50,984 bases of DNA from JAHFUI01 sp041485905. Lineage in GTDB: Bacteria; Acidobacteriota; Vicinamibacteria; Vicinamibacterales; CAVVIG01. Positions within the stretch are counted from its first letter, which is position 1, and every line of letters begins with the position of its first letter. A program made the translations under genes and the position numbers. Below, in pieces: positions 7,619 to 15,216 of the stretch. The DNA lies in NCBI GenBank assembly GCA_041485905.1, contig JBGPKK010000014.1, forward strand, positions 1-50,984, given 5' to 3'. The notes under the pieces were generated by a model. It ran no database searches and was not told the DNA's origin. It was given only the letters and a program-made list of their open reading frames with translations.

Positions 7619-9388
7619 ATGGCCCCTCACGTTCAGGACGCGGTCGGTGGCGGACGGTTCCTGACGCAGGCGATCGGTTCCGGCGAGGTCTTCACGCGCG
7701 ATGACCTCAGCGAAGAACAGCGACTGTTCGGACAAACGGCCGCGGAATTCATGCGGCACGAGGTGCTGCCGCGCGAGCAGCAGCTCTACGCGCACGACTG
7801 GGTGCTGACGCGCGAACTGATCCGAAAGGCCGCAGCGCTCGATCTGGCTCGACTCGAGGTTCCGGCGGCGTACGGCGGACTGGGGCTGGACATGATCAGC
7901 GCCGCGTACGTCGGCGAGCAGATTGCCGTCAACCCGTCGTTCGCCGGATCGCTCGGCGCCCATACGTCCATCGGCACGCTGCCGATCGTGTACTTCGGCA
8001 CCGACGAGCAGAAGGCGCGCTATCTCCCCAGGCTCGGGAGCGCGGACCTGATCGGCGCGTATGCGCTCACCGAGTCCCAGTCCGGCTCCGACGCGCTGGC
8101 GGCGCGGACCACCGCGCGGCTCACCCCCGACGGCCGTCATTACCTCTTGAACGGCCAGAAGATGTGGATCACCAACGGCGGGTTCGCCGACCTCTTCACC
8201 ATCTTCGCGAAGGTGGATGGCGAGAAGTTCACGGCGTTCCTGGTCGAGCGGTCGATGGGCGTCGTCAGCGGGCGCGAGGAGGCCAAGCTCGGGCTCGACG
8301 GCTCGTCGACGACCGCGCTGATGCTCGACAACGTGCGCGTGCCGGTCGAGAACGTCCTCGGCACGATTGGGGAAGGCCACAAGGTCGCGTTCAACACCCT
8401 CAACCTCGGGCGTGTGAAGCTGGGCACGCGCAACATCACGGGCGCCAAACTCGCGCTCAATCAGGCCGTGACGTACGCGAAGGAGCGCCGTCAGTTCGGG
8501 CGCGCAATCTGCGACTTCGGCCTCGTCAAACAGAAGCTCGGCGAGATGGCCGTCCGGTGCTTCGTCGGGGACGCGATGGTCTACCGCGCGCTGGGCGACG
8601 TCGATCGCGCCCTCGAGGCCGTGGCGCCTGACGACAGTCCACGGGTGCTGAAGACGATCGAAGCGTTTGCCGTGGAGTGCTCGATCAACAAGGTCTGGAC
8701 GAGCGAGACGCTCGCCTACGCGGTCGACGAGGCAGTGCAGGTCTTCGGGGGCAACGGCTACTCGCGCGAGTTTCCCGTCGAGCGTGCCTATCGGGACGCG
8801 CGCATTACCCGCATCTACGAGGGGACCAACGAGATCAACCGCCTCATCATCCCCACGCGGCTGCTCAAGCGGTCGGCTGCGCTCTTCACGCGCGACAGCG
8901 CGCGGCAGGCGCTGGCCGGAAGCCCTGGAAACGACGAGCCTCTGGCGGCGCGCGAGGGGCTGGCCGCGGAACACGCGCTTCTGGCGTCCTTCAAGCGTGT
9001 CGCGGTCGCCGCACTCGGGTTTGCGGCGGACGCTTATGGCGAGAGCCTGAAAGACGAGCAGGAGATCGCCGGCCACACGGCCGACATTATCAGCGAGATC
9101 TACGCAATCGAGAGCAGCCTCGCGCGCACCGAGAAACTGGTCGCGAGGATCGGGCAGGATCGCGGCTCGGTGCCGGTCGACATCGCGCGCCTCTACGCGG
9201 GCGACGCGGCGGATCGCATCGTTCATTCGGCAAAGCAGGTCGTCGCCGCGCTTGCGGCCCGTGGTGTCGACGAACCTGGCCTCGCGGACCTCGTCGGTCG
9301 ACTGGCGGCGCGCACCGGCATCGACACCGTAGCGGCCCGCCGGCGCGTCGCCGACGCGGTCATACAGGCCGGACGGTATCCCTTCTGA
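7619..9388 (+). CDS. Acyl-CoA dehydrogenase, long form (VLCAD/ACAD9-like)
   Basis: 589 residues, longer than ordinary acyl-CoA dehydrogenases because of an extra C-terminal helical domain (about 410-589), as in VLCAD/ACAD9 and related bacterial enzymes. The core shows YALTESQSGSDALAARTTA near residue 144 and KMWITNGGFADLF near 180. The motif RIYEGTNEINR near residue 400 carries the catalytic glutamate. It performs FAD-dependent dehydrogenation of long-chain acyl-CoA. It starts 51 bp from the divergent SDR gene, with the palindrome between them, and is followed after 20 bp by an MFS transporter, probably in the same transcript. Confidence 0.93.
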   Translation: MAPHVQDAVGGGRFLTQAIGSGEVFTRDDLSEEQRLFGQTAAEFMRHEVLPREQQLYAHDWVLTRELIRKAAALDLARLEVPAAYGGLGLDMISAAYVGEQIAVNPSFAGSLGAHTSIGTLPIVYFGTDEQKARYLPRLGSADLIGAYALTESQSGSDALAARTTARLTPDGRHYLLNGQKMWITNGGFADLFTIFAKVDGEKFTAFLVERSMGVVSGREEAKLGLDGSSTTALMLDNVRVPVENVLGTIGEGHKVAFNTLNLGRVKLGTRNITGAKLALNQAVTYAKERRQFGRAICDFGLVKQKLGEMAVRCFVGDAMVYRALGDVDRALEAVAPDDSPRVLKTIEAFAVECSINKVWTSETLAYAVDEAVQVFGGNGYSREFPVERAYRDARITRIYEGTNEINRLIIPTRLLKRSAALFTRDSARQALAGSPGNDEPLAAREGLAAEHALLASFKRVAVAALGFAADAYGESLKDEQEIAGHTADIISEIYAIESSLARTEKLVARIGQDRGSVPVDIARLYAGDAADRIVHSAKQVVAALAARGVDEPGLADLVGRLAARTGIDTVAARRRVADAVIQAGRYPF

Positions 9389-9408
9389 GCGCGACAGAGC
9401 GAGGCGAC

Positions 9409-10815
9409 ATGGGCGGGATGGCACCCGGAGCGATGTACGCGCTGATCGTGCTCTTCGCGATCAACCTGATGAACTTCTTCGATCGCCAAATCATCGGGGG
9501 AGTCGGCGAGGGGATCCGGCGCGAGTGGGGCCTCAGCGACACCGCGCTCGGTCTGCTCGGCACCGTGTTCACGCTGCTGTACGCTGTCTTCGGGCTTCCG
9601 CTCGGCCGCCAGTCGGACAGGACCGAGCGCCGCCGCATCCTGGCCGTGGGCGTGTTCGTTTGGAGCCTGCTGACCGCGGCATCGGGTCTCGCGCGCACCT
9701 TCTCGCAATTGATCGTGGCCCGCCTCGGCGTGGGCATTGGCGAGGCGACGTGCTCGCCGGCCTCGACGTCGCTTCTGGGCGACTTCTTTCCGACGACATC
9801 GCGCGCGCGTGCCGTGGCCATCTGGATGCTTGGCCTGCCGATCGGCCTCGGCCTGGCGAACGGCGCGGGCGGGTGGATCCTGCAGAACTGGGGATGGCGC
9901 AACGCGTTCTACGTCGCCGGTGTCCCTGGCCTCCTGTGCGCCGTGGCGGCGCTCATGATACGCGAGCCCCGTCGCGGGATGGCCGAAGCGCACGCCGTCG
10001 GCGATCGCCGCCGCCCGGGCTCCCCGTATCTCCTCGTGCTCTCGATTCCGACGATGTGGTGGGTGATTCTGTCCGGGGCGCTGCACAACTTCAACATGTA
10101 CGCGCTCGGCGCCTTCATTGCGCCGTTCCTCGTTCGCTTTCACCACATGAACTTCCTCGACGCCGGCTGGGTGACCGCCGCGGCGTACGGGTTCTCCGGC
10201 ATCGTCGGCCTCGTCGGCGGGGGGACGCTGGCCGATCGTTTGTACCGCCGGCGTGTCGACGGCCGGCTGCTGGTCGGCATGGGGTCGATCGCCATTTGCG
10301 CGCCGCTCATGTTGCTGGGATTGATGCGGCCGGGCGGCGACATCTGGACGTTCGCGCTGCTGATGGGAACCGGGTGCGGGGTGATGTACGCGTACTACGC
10401 CACGGTGTATTCGACCATCCACGACGTTGTGGAGCCGTCGCTGCGTGGAACGGCAATGGCGCTCTACTTCTGCGCGATGTATCTGCTGGGCGCGTCGCTC
10501 GGACCGGTCGGCACCGGGCTGGCGAGCGATTACTTCACGTTCCAGGCGGCGAGCGCAGCGGGAGCCGTCCAGCCGCTCCCGTTCGGCGCGCTGATGCTCG
10601 CCGAGCTGCGCAGTCTGGTCGGCGAGTCGAAAGGATTCGACCTGCGCGCGCTCGAGCCGTTCCGGGCGGAGGGCCTGCACACCGCGCTGTACGTCGTGCC
10701 CGTGCTGGCGACGATTCTGGCCGTCGTGCTGTTCGCGGCGTCGCGCACGGTGAAAAAGGACGTCGAGAAGCTACAGGCGTGGATGCGCGAATCCGTCCGC
10801 TCGGCGGCGAGTTGA
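9409..10815 (+). CDS. MFS transporter, spinster-like
   Basis: 468 residues with about 12 hydrophobic segments. The N-terminal part has NFFDRQIIGGVGEGIRREWG and a loop GRQSDRTERRRI, matching the MFS motif between helices 2 and 3. GIGEATCSPASTSLLGDFFP in helix 4-5 resembles spinster-family transporters. Members move lipids, organic acids or sterol-like molecules; the substrate here is unknown. ATG 9409 was chosen because it is the first codon giving a cytoplasmic start, and GAGGCG lies just upstream. A second ATG at 9418 is possible. It follows the long acyl-CoA dehydrogenase by 20 bp, suggesting uptake of that pathway's substrate, which is inference. Confidence 0.88.
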   Translation: MGGMAPGAMYALIVLFAINLMNFFDRQIIGGVGEGIRREWGLSDTALGLLGTVFTLLYAVFGLPLGRQSDRTERRRILAVGVFVWSLLTAASGLARTFSQLIVARLGVGIGEATCSPASTSLLGDFFPTTSRARAVAIWMLGLPIGLGLANGAGGWILQNWGWRNAFYVAGVPGLLCAVAALMIREPRRGMAEAHAVGDRRRPGSPYLLVLSIPTMWWVILSGALHNFNMYALGAFIAPFLVRFHHMNFLDAGWVTAAAYGFSGIVGLVGGGTLADRLYRRRVDGRLLVGMGSIAICAPLMLLGLMRPGGDIWTFALLMGTGCGVMYAYYATVYSTIHDVVEPSLRGTAMALYFCAMYLLGASLGPVGTGLASDYFTFQAASAAGAVQPLPFGALMLAELRSLVGESKGFDLRALEPFRAEGLHTALYVVPVLATILAVVLFAASRTVKKDVEKLQAWMRESVRSAAS

Positions 10816-10874
10816 CCCTTGCCCGGAGGTCGGGCCGGGCGGTAAACTTACTGACCAGCGAGCGGACCGACCGA

Positions 10875-10886
10875 CCGACCGGTCGG
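10875..10886. promoter_or_regulatory. Second CCGACCGGTCGG palindrome
   Basis: A perfect 12-bp palindrome, CCGACCGGTCGG, at the end of a short run of GACC repeats, 60 bp before the copper monooxygenase gene. It shares the core GACCGGTCGG with the operator candidate at 7581-7596. It may bring both promoters under one regulator, although the adjoining GACC tandem repeat offers a simpler origin. Confidence 0.35.
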
Positions 10887-10946
10887 GAGGCTGAGTAGCT
10901 GAGCCATGCGACGTGGGCGGTGGCGCCCGCGATGTGAGGAGTGTTC

Positions 10947-12320
10947 ATGAGGCTTGCGCGCCCTGCCAATCTCCGAGTAGCTGCCGTCATTGTCGCCGTC
11001 AGCGCCATAGTGGGAAGGGCCGTCATCGGCGCGGCATTTCAGGATCCGCGCGTGCCGCCCACTCAGAACGCGCCGACCTTCACCAAGGACGTCGCGCCGA
11101 TCCTCTACAGCAAGTGCGTGAGCTGCCACCGGCCCGGCGAGGTGGCGCCGATGTCGTTGATCACGTATCAGGATGTGCGGCCGTGGGCGCGATCGATTGG
11201 CGAGAGGGTCGCGTCGCGCGTGATGCCGCCATGGTTCGCCGATCCGGCATACGGCCACTTCCGCAACGCACGCACGCTCACCGAGCAGGAAATCGACACG
11301 ATCGGCAAGTGGGCCGGCGCAGGCGCTCGACAAGGGAGTCCCGCCGACCTCCCGCAGCTGCCGAAATTTCCGAACGGGTGGCAGATCGGTACGCCGGACG
11401 TCGTCTTCGAGATGGCGACCGAATACCGGATTCCCGCCGACGGCACGATCGACTACCAGTACTTCGAGGTGCCGACGAATTTCAAGGAAGACCGCTGGAT
11501 GCAGGCCGGCGAGGTGCGCGCGGGCGATCCCGAGCACGTGCACCACATCATCGTCTCGGTGATCGAACCCGAACCCATCCGTCGTCCGAACGTCGTGAGC
11601 ATTCGTCCAATCGTCGCAGCCGGGGAAACACCGTCGCTACGGGCGCCGCGCGAGATCACGGCGGAGCAGCGCGCGCAGCTGGCACAGGCGAGCCGGCGCA
11701 CCGGCGCCGTCATGCTCGTGAACTGGGCGGTCGGCGAGGACGCGCCGATCTATCAGCCGGGCACCGCCAAGCGGATTCCGGCAGGTTCGACGCTGCTGTT
11801 CCAGGTGCACTACACGACTAACGGCGCTCCCGGCAAGGACCGCTCGAAGATCGGGTTCGTCTTTGCGAAAGAGCCGCCGCAAAAAGAGATTCGGACCGGG
11901 GCTATCGCGAACCCTCAGTTCGCGATTCCGCCGGGCGCCGTCGATCACCAGGTCGAATCCGAGGCGACGTTCAGCGACGATGTTAAGGTGTGGTCGATGC
12001 ACCCGCACATGCACATGCGGGGCAAAGACATGACCTACACAGCCATCTACCCAGATGGCCGCCGCGAGATTGTGCTGCACGTGCCGAAGTACGACTTCGG
12101 CTGGCAGACCGACTACTGGCTGGCCGAACCGCTCGCGTTGCCCAAGGGGTCGAAACTGTTGGTCACTGCGCACTTCGACAACTCAACGGCGAATCGAAAC
12201 AATCCGAACCCGAAGGAAACGGTGCGGTGGGGCGATCAGACGTGGGAAGAGATGATGATCGGCTTCATCACGTACACCGTGGAGAGCCGTACGCCCCCGG
12301 CGACCGCAGGCGGCCAATAG
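10947..12320 (+). CDS. Secreted cytochrome c / copper type II ascorbate-dependent monooxygenase-like fusion
   Basis: 457 residues with an N-terminal signal segment. A single haem c site CVSCH lies at about residues 57-61 inside a planctomycete-type cytochrome c domain (about 45-130). The remainder resembles the peptidylglycine/dopamine monooxygenase fold. Its candidate copper ligands are EHVHHI (about 197-202), VHYT near residue 287 and the HPHMHMRG cluster (about 352-359). Known relatives hydroxylate substrates using two copper sites and an external electron donor; the fused haem could feed electrons to copper. ATG 10947 is preferred over GTG 10941 because GAGGAG lies 6 bp upstream. The quinohaemoprotein gene follows 23 bp downstream. 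The substrate is unknown. Confidence 0.8.
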   Translation: MRLARPANLRVAAVIVAVSAIVGRAVIGAAFQDPRVPPTQNAPTFTKDVAPILYSKCVSCHRPGEVAPMSLITYQDVRPWARSIGERVASRVMPPWFADPAYGHFRNARTLTEQEIDTIGKWAGAGARQGSPADLPQLPKFPNGWQIGTPDVVFEMATEYRIPADGTIDYQYFEVPTNFKEDRWMQAGEVRAGDPEHVHHIIVSVIEPEPIRRPNVVSIRPIVAAGETPSLRAPREITAEQRAQLAQASRRTGAVMLVNWAVGEDAPIYQPGTAKRIPAGSTLLFQVHYTTNGAPGKDRSKIGFVFAKEPPQKEIRTGAIANPQFAIPPGAVDHQVESEATFSDDVKVWSMHPHMHMRGKDMTYTAIYPDGRREIVLHVPKYDFGWQTDYWLAEPLALPKGSKLLVTAHFDNSTANRNNPNPKETVRWGDQTWEEMMIGFITYTVESRTPPATAGGQ

Positions 12321-12343
12321 CACGAACGCCCAATAGGACTCAA

Positions 12344-14194
12344 ATGCGCCGACCGTGGTGCGTGTGCGCAACGCTGGCGCTCGCCCTTCCGATCTGGTTC
12401 GTGCTGGCACCGCCTCAGCGCTCTGTCTCTGGACAGGGCCAGGCGCAAAATGGCGAAGCCCTCTTCACGACGACGTGCGCGACCTGCCATGACGGGTCCG
12501 CCAACTCGCGCGCACCCAGCCCCGACGTGCTCCGTCAGCGATCTCCAGCGGCTATTCTCGATGCCCTGGCGAACGGGTCGATGCGGGTCCAGGGCTCCAA
12601 ACTGAGCGGACCGCAACGCCGCACGATCGCCGAGTACCTCGCCGGTACGCGGCTCGGTGGCGATCCGACGGGGGCGTCGATGGGTCGGTGCCCATCGAAT
12701 CCGGCATTCGATCTCGGATCGGCGCCGATGTGGAACGGGTGGGGCGCGACCGTGACGAACGCGCGGTTTCAGTCGGCAGGCGCCGCGGGACTGACGGCCG
12801 ACCAGGTGCCTCGCCTCGTCTTGAAATGGGCGTTCGGATTTCCCGACGCGACGTCGGCGTGGGCGCAACCGACAATCGCCGGTGGCCGCGTATTTGTCGG
12901 GAGTCAAAACGGCACGGTGTACGCGCTCGATGCCAGGACCGGCTGCATCTACTGGTTCTTCAGCGCGGACGGCGCCGTGCGGACCGCGATGACCCTGGGC
13001 ACGCGGGACGGAGGCGGCGCGAACGTCTACTTCGGCGATACCGCCGCTCAGGCGTACGCACTGGACGCCGGGACCGGCAAACCCGTGTGGAAGACGAAGG
13101 TCGAGGAGCACCCACTCGCGCGCATTACGGGGACACCAACGCTCTACCGTGATCGTCTGTACGTGCCGACCTCGTCGTACGAAGAATCGCAGGGCGCGAA
13201 TCCGCAGTATGGCTGCTGCACGTTCCGGGGAAGCGTGTCATCGATCGACGTGAAGACCGGCAAGGTCCTGTGGCGGACCTATCCGATGCAGGCACTGCCG
13301 AAACCGCGAGGGACGAGCTCGGCAGGGGTGACGTTGCACGGCCCCGCCGGTTCCGCCATCTGGGGGGCGCCGACGATCGACGCGAGCCGTAACGCCCTCT
13401 ACGTCGGCACGGGCAACAGCTACACCGGACCTGAAGATCCGTCGAGCGACGCCGTCGTGGCGATCGATCTGGCGACCGGGAAGATTCGATGGATGAAGCA
13501 GCTGTTCCCGAAAGACATCTACGTGAGCGGCTGCGTGCCGAACAGCGCGAATCCAAACTGCGCGGACCAGAGCGGTCCCGACTACGATTTCGGCAGCCCG
13601 GCGATTGTCGCGAGGCTGCCAAACGGCAAGGAGCTGGTTGTCATCGGTCAGAAGTCTGGCATCGGATGGGCGCTCGACCCTGACAAGAACGGCGACGTCA
13701 TCTGGCAGTATCGAGCCGGCAAAGGCGGCGCACTCGGCGGCATCGAGTGGGGATCGGCCGTGGACGAGGAGCACGCGTACTTTCCCGTGTCCGACATCAC
13801 CACGCCGGCGCCCGGCGGTCTCCATGCCGTGAACCTGCAGACCGGCGAGCGCGTCTGGTACGCACCGCCACCGGCCACGAAATGCGCCAGCGGTCGCGGC
13901 TGCAATGCCGCGCAGTCGGCGGCCATTACCGCGATTGCTGGCGTCGTCTTCTCGGGATCGAACGACGGGGGGTTGCGGGCCTACTCGACGCAAGACGGAT
14001 CGATCATCTGGGAGGTCGACACGAACCGGGACTTCCAAACGGTGAACGGCGTGGCCGCCAGGGGCGCGTCGATGCTCGGCCCCGGGCCGACGATCGCCGC
14101 GGGGATGCTGTACGTCAACTCCGGGTACGGCGCGTTCGGGGGCCGTCCGGGGAATGTGTTGCTGGCGTACGCCGTCGGGCCGTCGAAGCCCTGA
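12344..14194 (+). CDS. PQQ-binding-like beta-propeller quinohaemoprotein (polyvinyl alcohol dehydrogenase-like)
   Basis: 616 residues. After a signal peptide there is a cytochrome c domain with CATCH at residues 45-49, then a large PQQ-type propeller from about residue 110 with repeated Y-A-L-D-A-x-T-G blades. The order haem first, propeller second is that of polyvinyl alcohol dehydrogenase rather than ethanol quinohaemoproteins, where haem is C-terminal. A vicinal Cys-Cys pair (YGCCTFRG) is present, as in several PQQ dehydrogenases. Likely role: periplasmic oxidation of an alcohol, passing electrons to a c-type cytochrome chain. Start ATG 12344 gives a clean signal peptide. It probably forms an operon with the monooxygenase. 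Confidence 0.85.
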   Translation: MRRPWCVCATLALALPIWFVLAPPQRSVSGQGQAQNGEALFTTTCATCHDGSANSRAPSPDVLRQRSPAAILDALANGSMRVQGSKLSGPQRRTIAEYLAGTRLGGDPTGASMGRCPSNPAFDLGSAPMWNGWGATVTNARFQSAGAAGLTADQVPRLVLKWAFGFPDATSAWAQPTIAGGRVFVGSQNGTVYALDARTGCIYWFFSADGAVRTAMTLGTRDGGGANVYFGDTAAQAYALDAGTGKPVWKTKVEEHPLARITGTPTLYRDRLYVPTSSYEESQGANPQYGCCTFRGSVSSIDVKTGKVLWRTYPMQALPKPRGTSSAGVTLHGPAGSAIWGAPTIDASRNALYVGTGNSYTGPEDPSSDAVVAIDLATGKIRWMKQLFPKDIYVSGCVPNSANPNCADQSGPDYDFGSPAIVARLPNGKELVVIGQKSGIGWALDPDKNGDVIWQYRAGKGGALGGIEWGSAVDEEHAYFPVSDITTPAPGGLHAVNLQTGERVWYAPPPATKCASGRGCNAAQSAAITAIAGVVFSGSNDGGLRAYSTQDGSIIWEVDTNRDFQTVNGVAARGASMLGPGPTIAAGMLYVNSGYGAFGGRPGNVLLAYAVGPSKP

Positions 14195-14400
14195 TTTCTG
14201 TCCTTCGCCACAACCCCATCCTGTCCTTCGCCAAGATCACCGCCATCGCGGGGTTGCAGCACGAATATCGTTTGGAACCATTGGCGGCCTGAACCGTGGG
14301 AACGCATGGCGCACGACGTCCAGCTGCCCGACTGCGGTCAGGGAACTTTTCAGCAGGTACAGACTATGATCGGGTTCACGCGGACTCCCGGTCAACCAAC

Positions 14401-14721
14401 ATGTCAATTGCCGTTGAAGTCAACATGAAGATCCCTGGACTGACTGTCCGGTCGGCCGATCAGCCGGTCAAGGTGATCAACAACAGTGCCGTCAGATTTA
14501 CAAGGCTTATCGACGTACCGGCCATCCCAGAACCTGGCGCCTCGCTCGAGGTCCTGGTGGGCGCCGCGAAATTTGGCTGTACCGTCACGAGAGCCGAATG
14601 GCATGAGGAGCGGGCGATATTCATCGTCTCTTGTCATTACTCAAAGACAAGAATCTCACCAGACGACTACCGCGCCTTAATCAACGATGGTGATTGGACC
14701 CAGAAACTGCTTGGCGCGTGA
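14401..14721 (+). CDS. Hypothetical small protein, unrecognised
   Basis: 106 residues, no signal peptide and no membrane segment. I do not recognise the family. The segments VKVINNSAVRFTRLIDVP and EWHEERAIFIVSCHYS look like a compact alpha/beta domain, and the sequence lacks the low-complexity character of antisense ORFs. The ATG at 14401 was chosen because upstream codons read as non-protein-like. A TATGAT at 14365-14370 could be its -10 box. It is followed by another small gene, and both sit between the quinohaemoprotein and a remnant region. Confidence 0.55.
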   Translation: MSIAVEVNMKIPGLTVRSADQPVKVINNSAVRFTRLIDVPAIPEPGASLEVLVGAAKFGCTVTRAEWHEERAIFIVSCHYSKTRISPDDYRALINDGDWTQKLLGA

Positions 14722-14776
14722 TCGGCCTGATCATGGTGGATCTGACTCTTCGTCGTTACCCGGACGAGAAAGGCAC

Positions 14777-15031
14777 ATGCGCAGGGAGCCAGAACATTTC
14801 GGGGAGCAGGATCTGACCTTGCTGTATGTGGCTCAGAAGCTCAGACATGCGCTGCGCCTGGAACAATTGCTGACCGACGCAGGGCTCGACTACCTGGTCG
14901 AGTCAGGCGAGTACTCCGCAGGCATCATCTTCCGGCGGGCGCGCGTGGGCGCGTTCTTCTACGTGGCTCCGGACAACAACAGCGCCGCACGCGACGTGCT
15001 GCGTGGCGGAGGTTTCACGCCCGCGGCATAG
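14777..15031 (+). CDS. Small DUF2007-like protein (putative signal-transducing family)
   Basis: 84 residues without signal peptide. The pattern LLYVAQKLRHALRLEQLLTD followed by AGLDYLVE resembles the DUF2007 ferredoxin-like fold, in which a short helix reads as A-x-x-L-x-x-A-G-I. The biochemical role of this family is not established. ATG 14777 is chosen over upstream starts because the preceding residues are unlike the family. It lies 55 bp after the 106-residue gene and may share its transcript. Confidence 0.55.
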   Translation: MRREPEHFGEQDLTLLYVAQKLRHALRLEQLLTDAGLDYLVESGEYSAGIIFRRARVGAFFYVAPDNNSAARDVLRGGGFTPAA

Positions 15032-15044
15032 ACGCCGACCTGGA

Positions 15045-15206
15045 GATGGCCCGATTGATGGTGCCTCGTTCGCGACGGACGATGTAGTCAACCGTGCGCC
15101 CGTCGGTGGTGGTCGTCTGCGCGAGATCCGCGGGACGCCCTCCCTGGGGATCGTAGGGCTTGAAGCCCGCCGGCACCGCGGCTGGCGCCGGGAACGTCGC
15201 TCGAGG
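15045..15206 (-). pseudogene. Decayed C-terminal fragment of a DUF6351 (tannase-like) gene
   Basis: About 54 codons read as protein: FKPYDPQGGRPADLAQTTTT, then DYIVRRERGTINRAI, which closely resembles the C-terminal region of the secreted DUF6351 family. The frame then runs into unrelated codons and a stop at 15015 instead of the family's usual ending. Upstream the frame enters the CoA ligase gene with no start. It is a remnant left after deletion of most of a gene. The family identification rests on motif memory. Confidence 0.5.
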
Positions 15207-15216
15207 CCAGGCTCGG

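Noticed and set aside
7568..9424. Long minus-strand extension upstream of the SDR gene (total open frame 876 codons)
   Set aside because: It is antisense to an acyl-CoA dehydrogenase with intact motifs; residues are Arg/Asp/His-rich and unlike any family, a usual artefact of high GC.
14198..14233. 13-bp direct repeat CTGTCCTTCGCCA, twice, after the quinohaemoprotein
   Set aside because: Only two copies with no other association; noted as part of an unremarkable 206-bp gap. A weak 7-bp hairpin there lacks a U-run.
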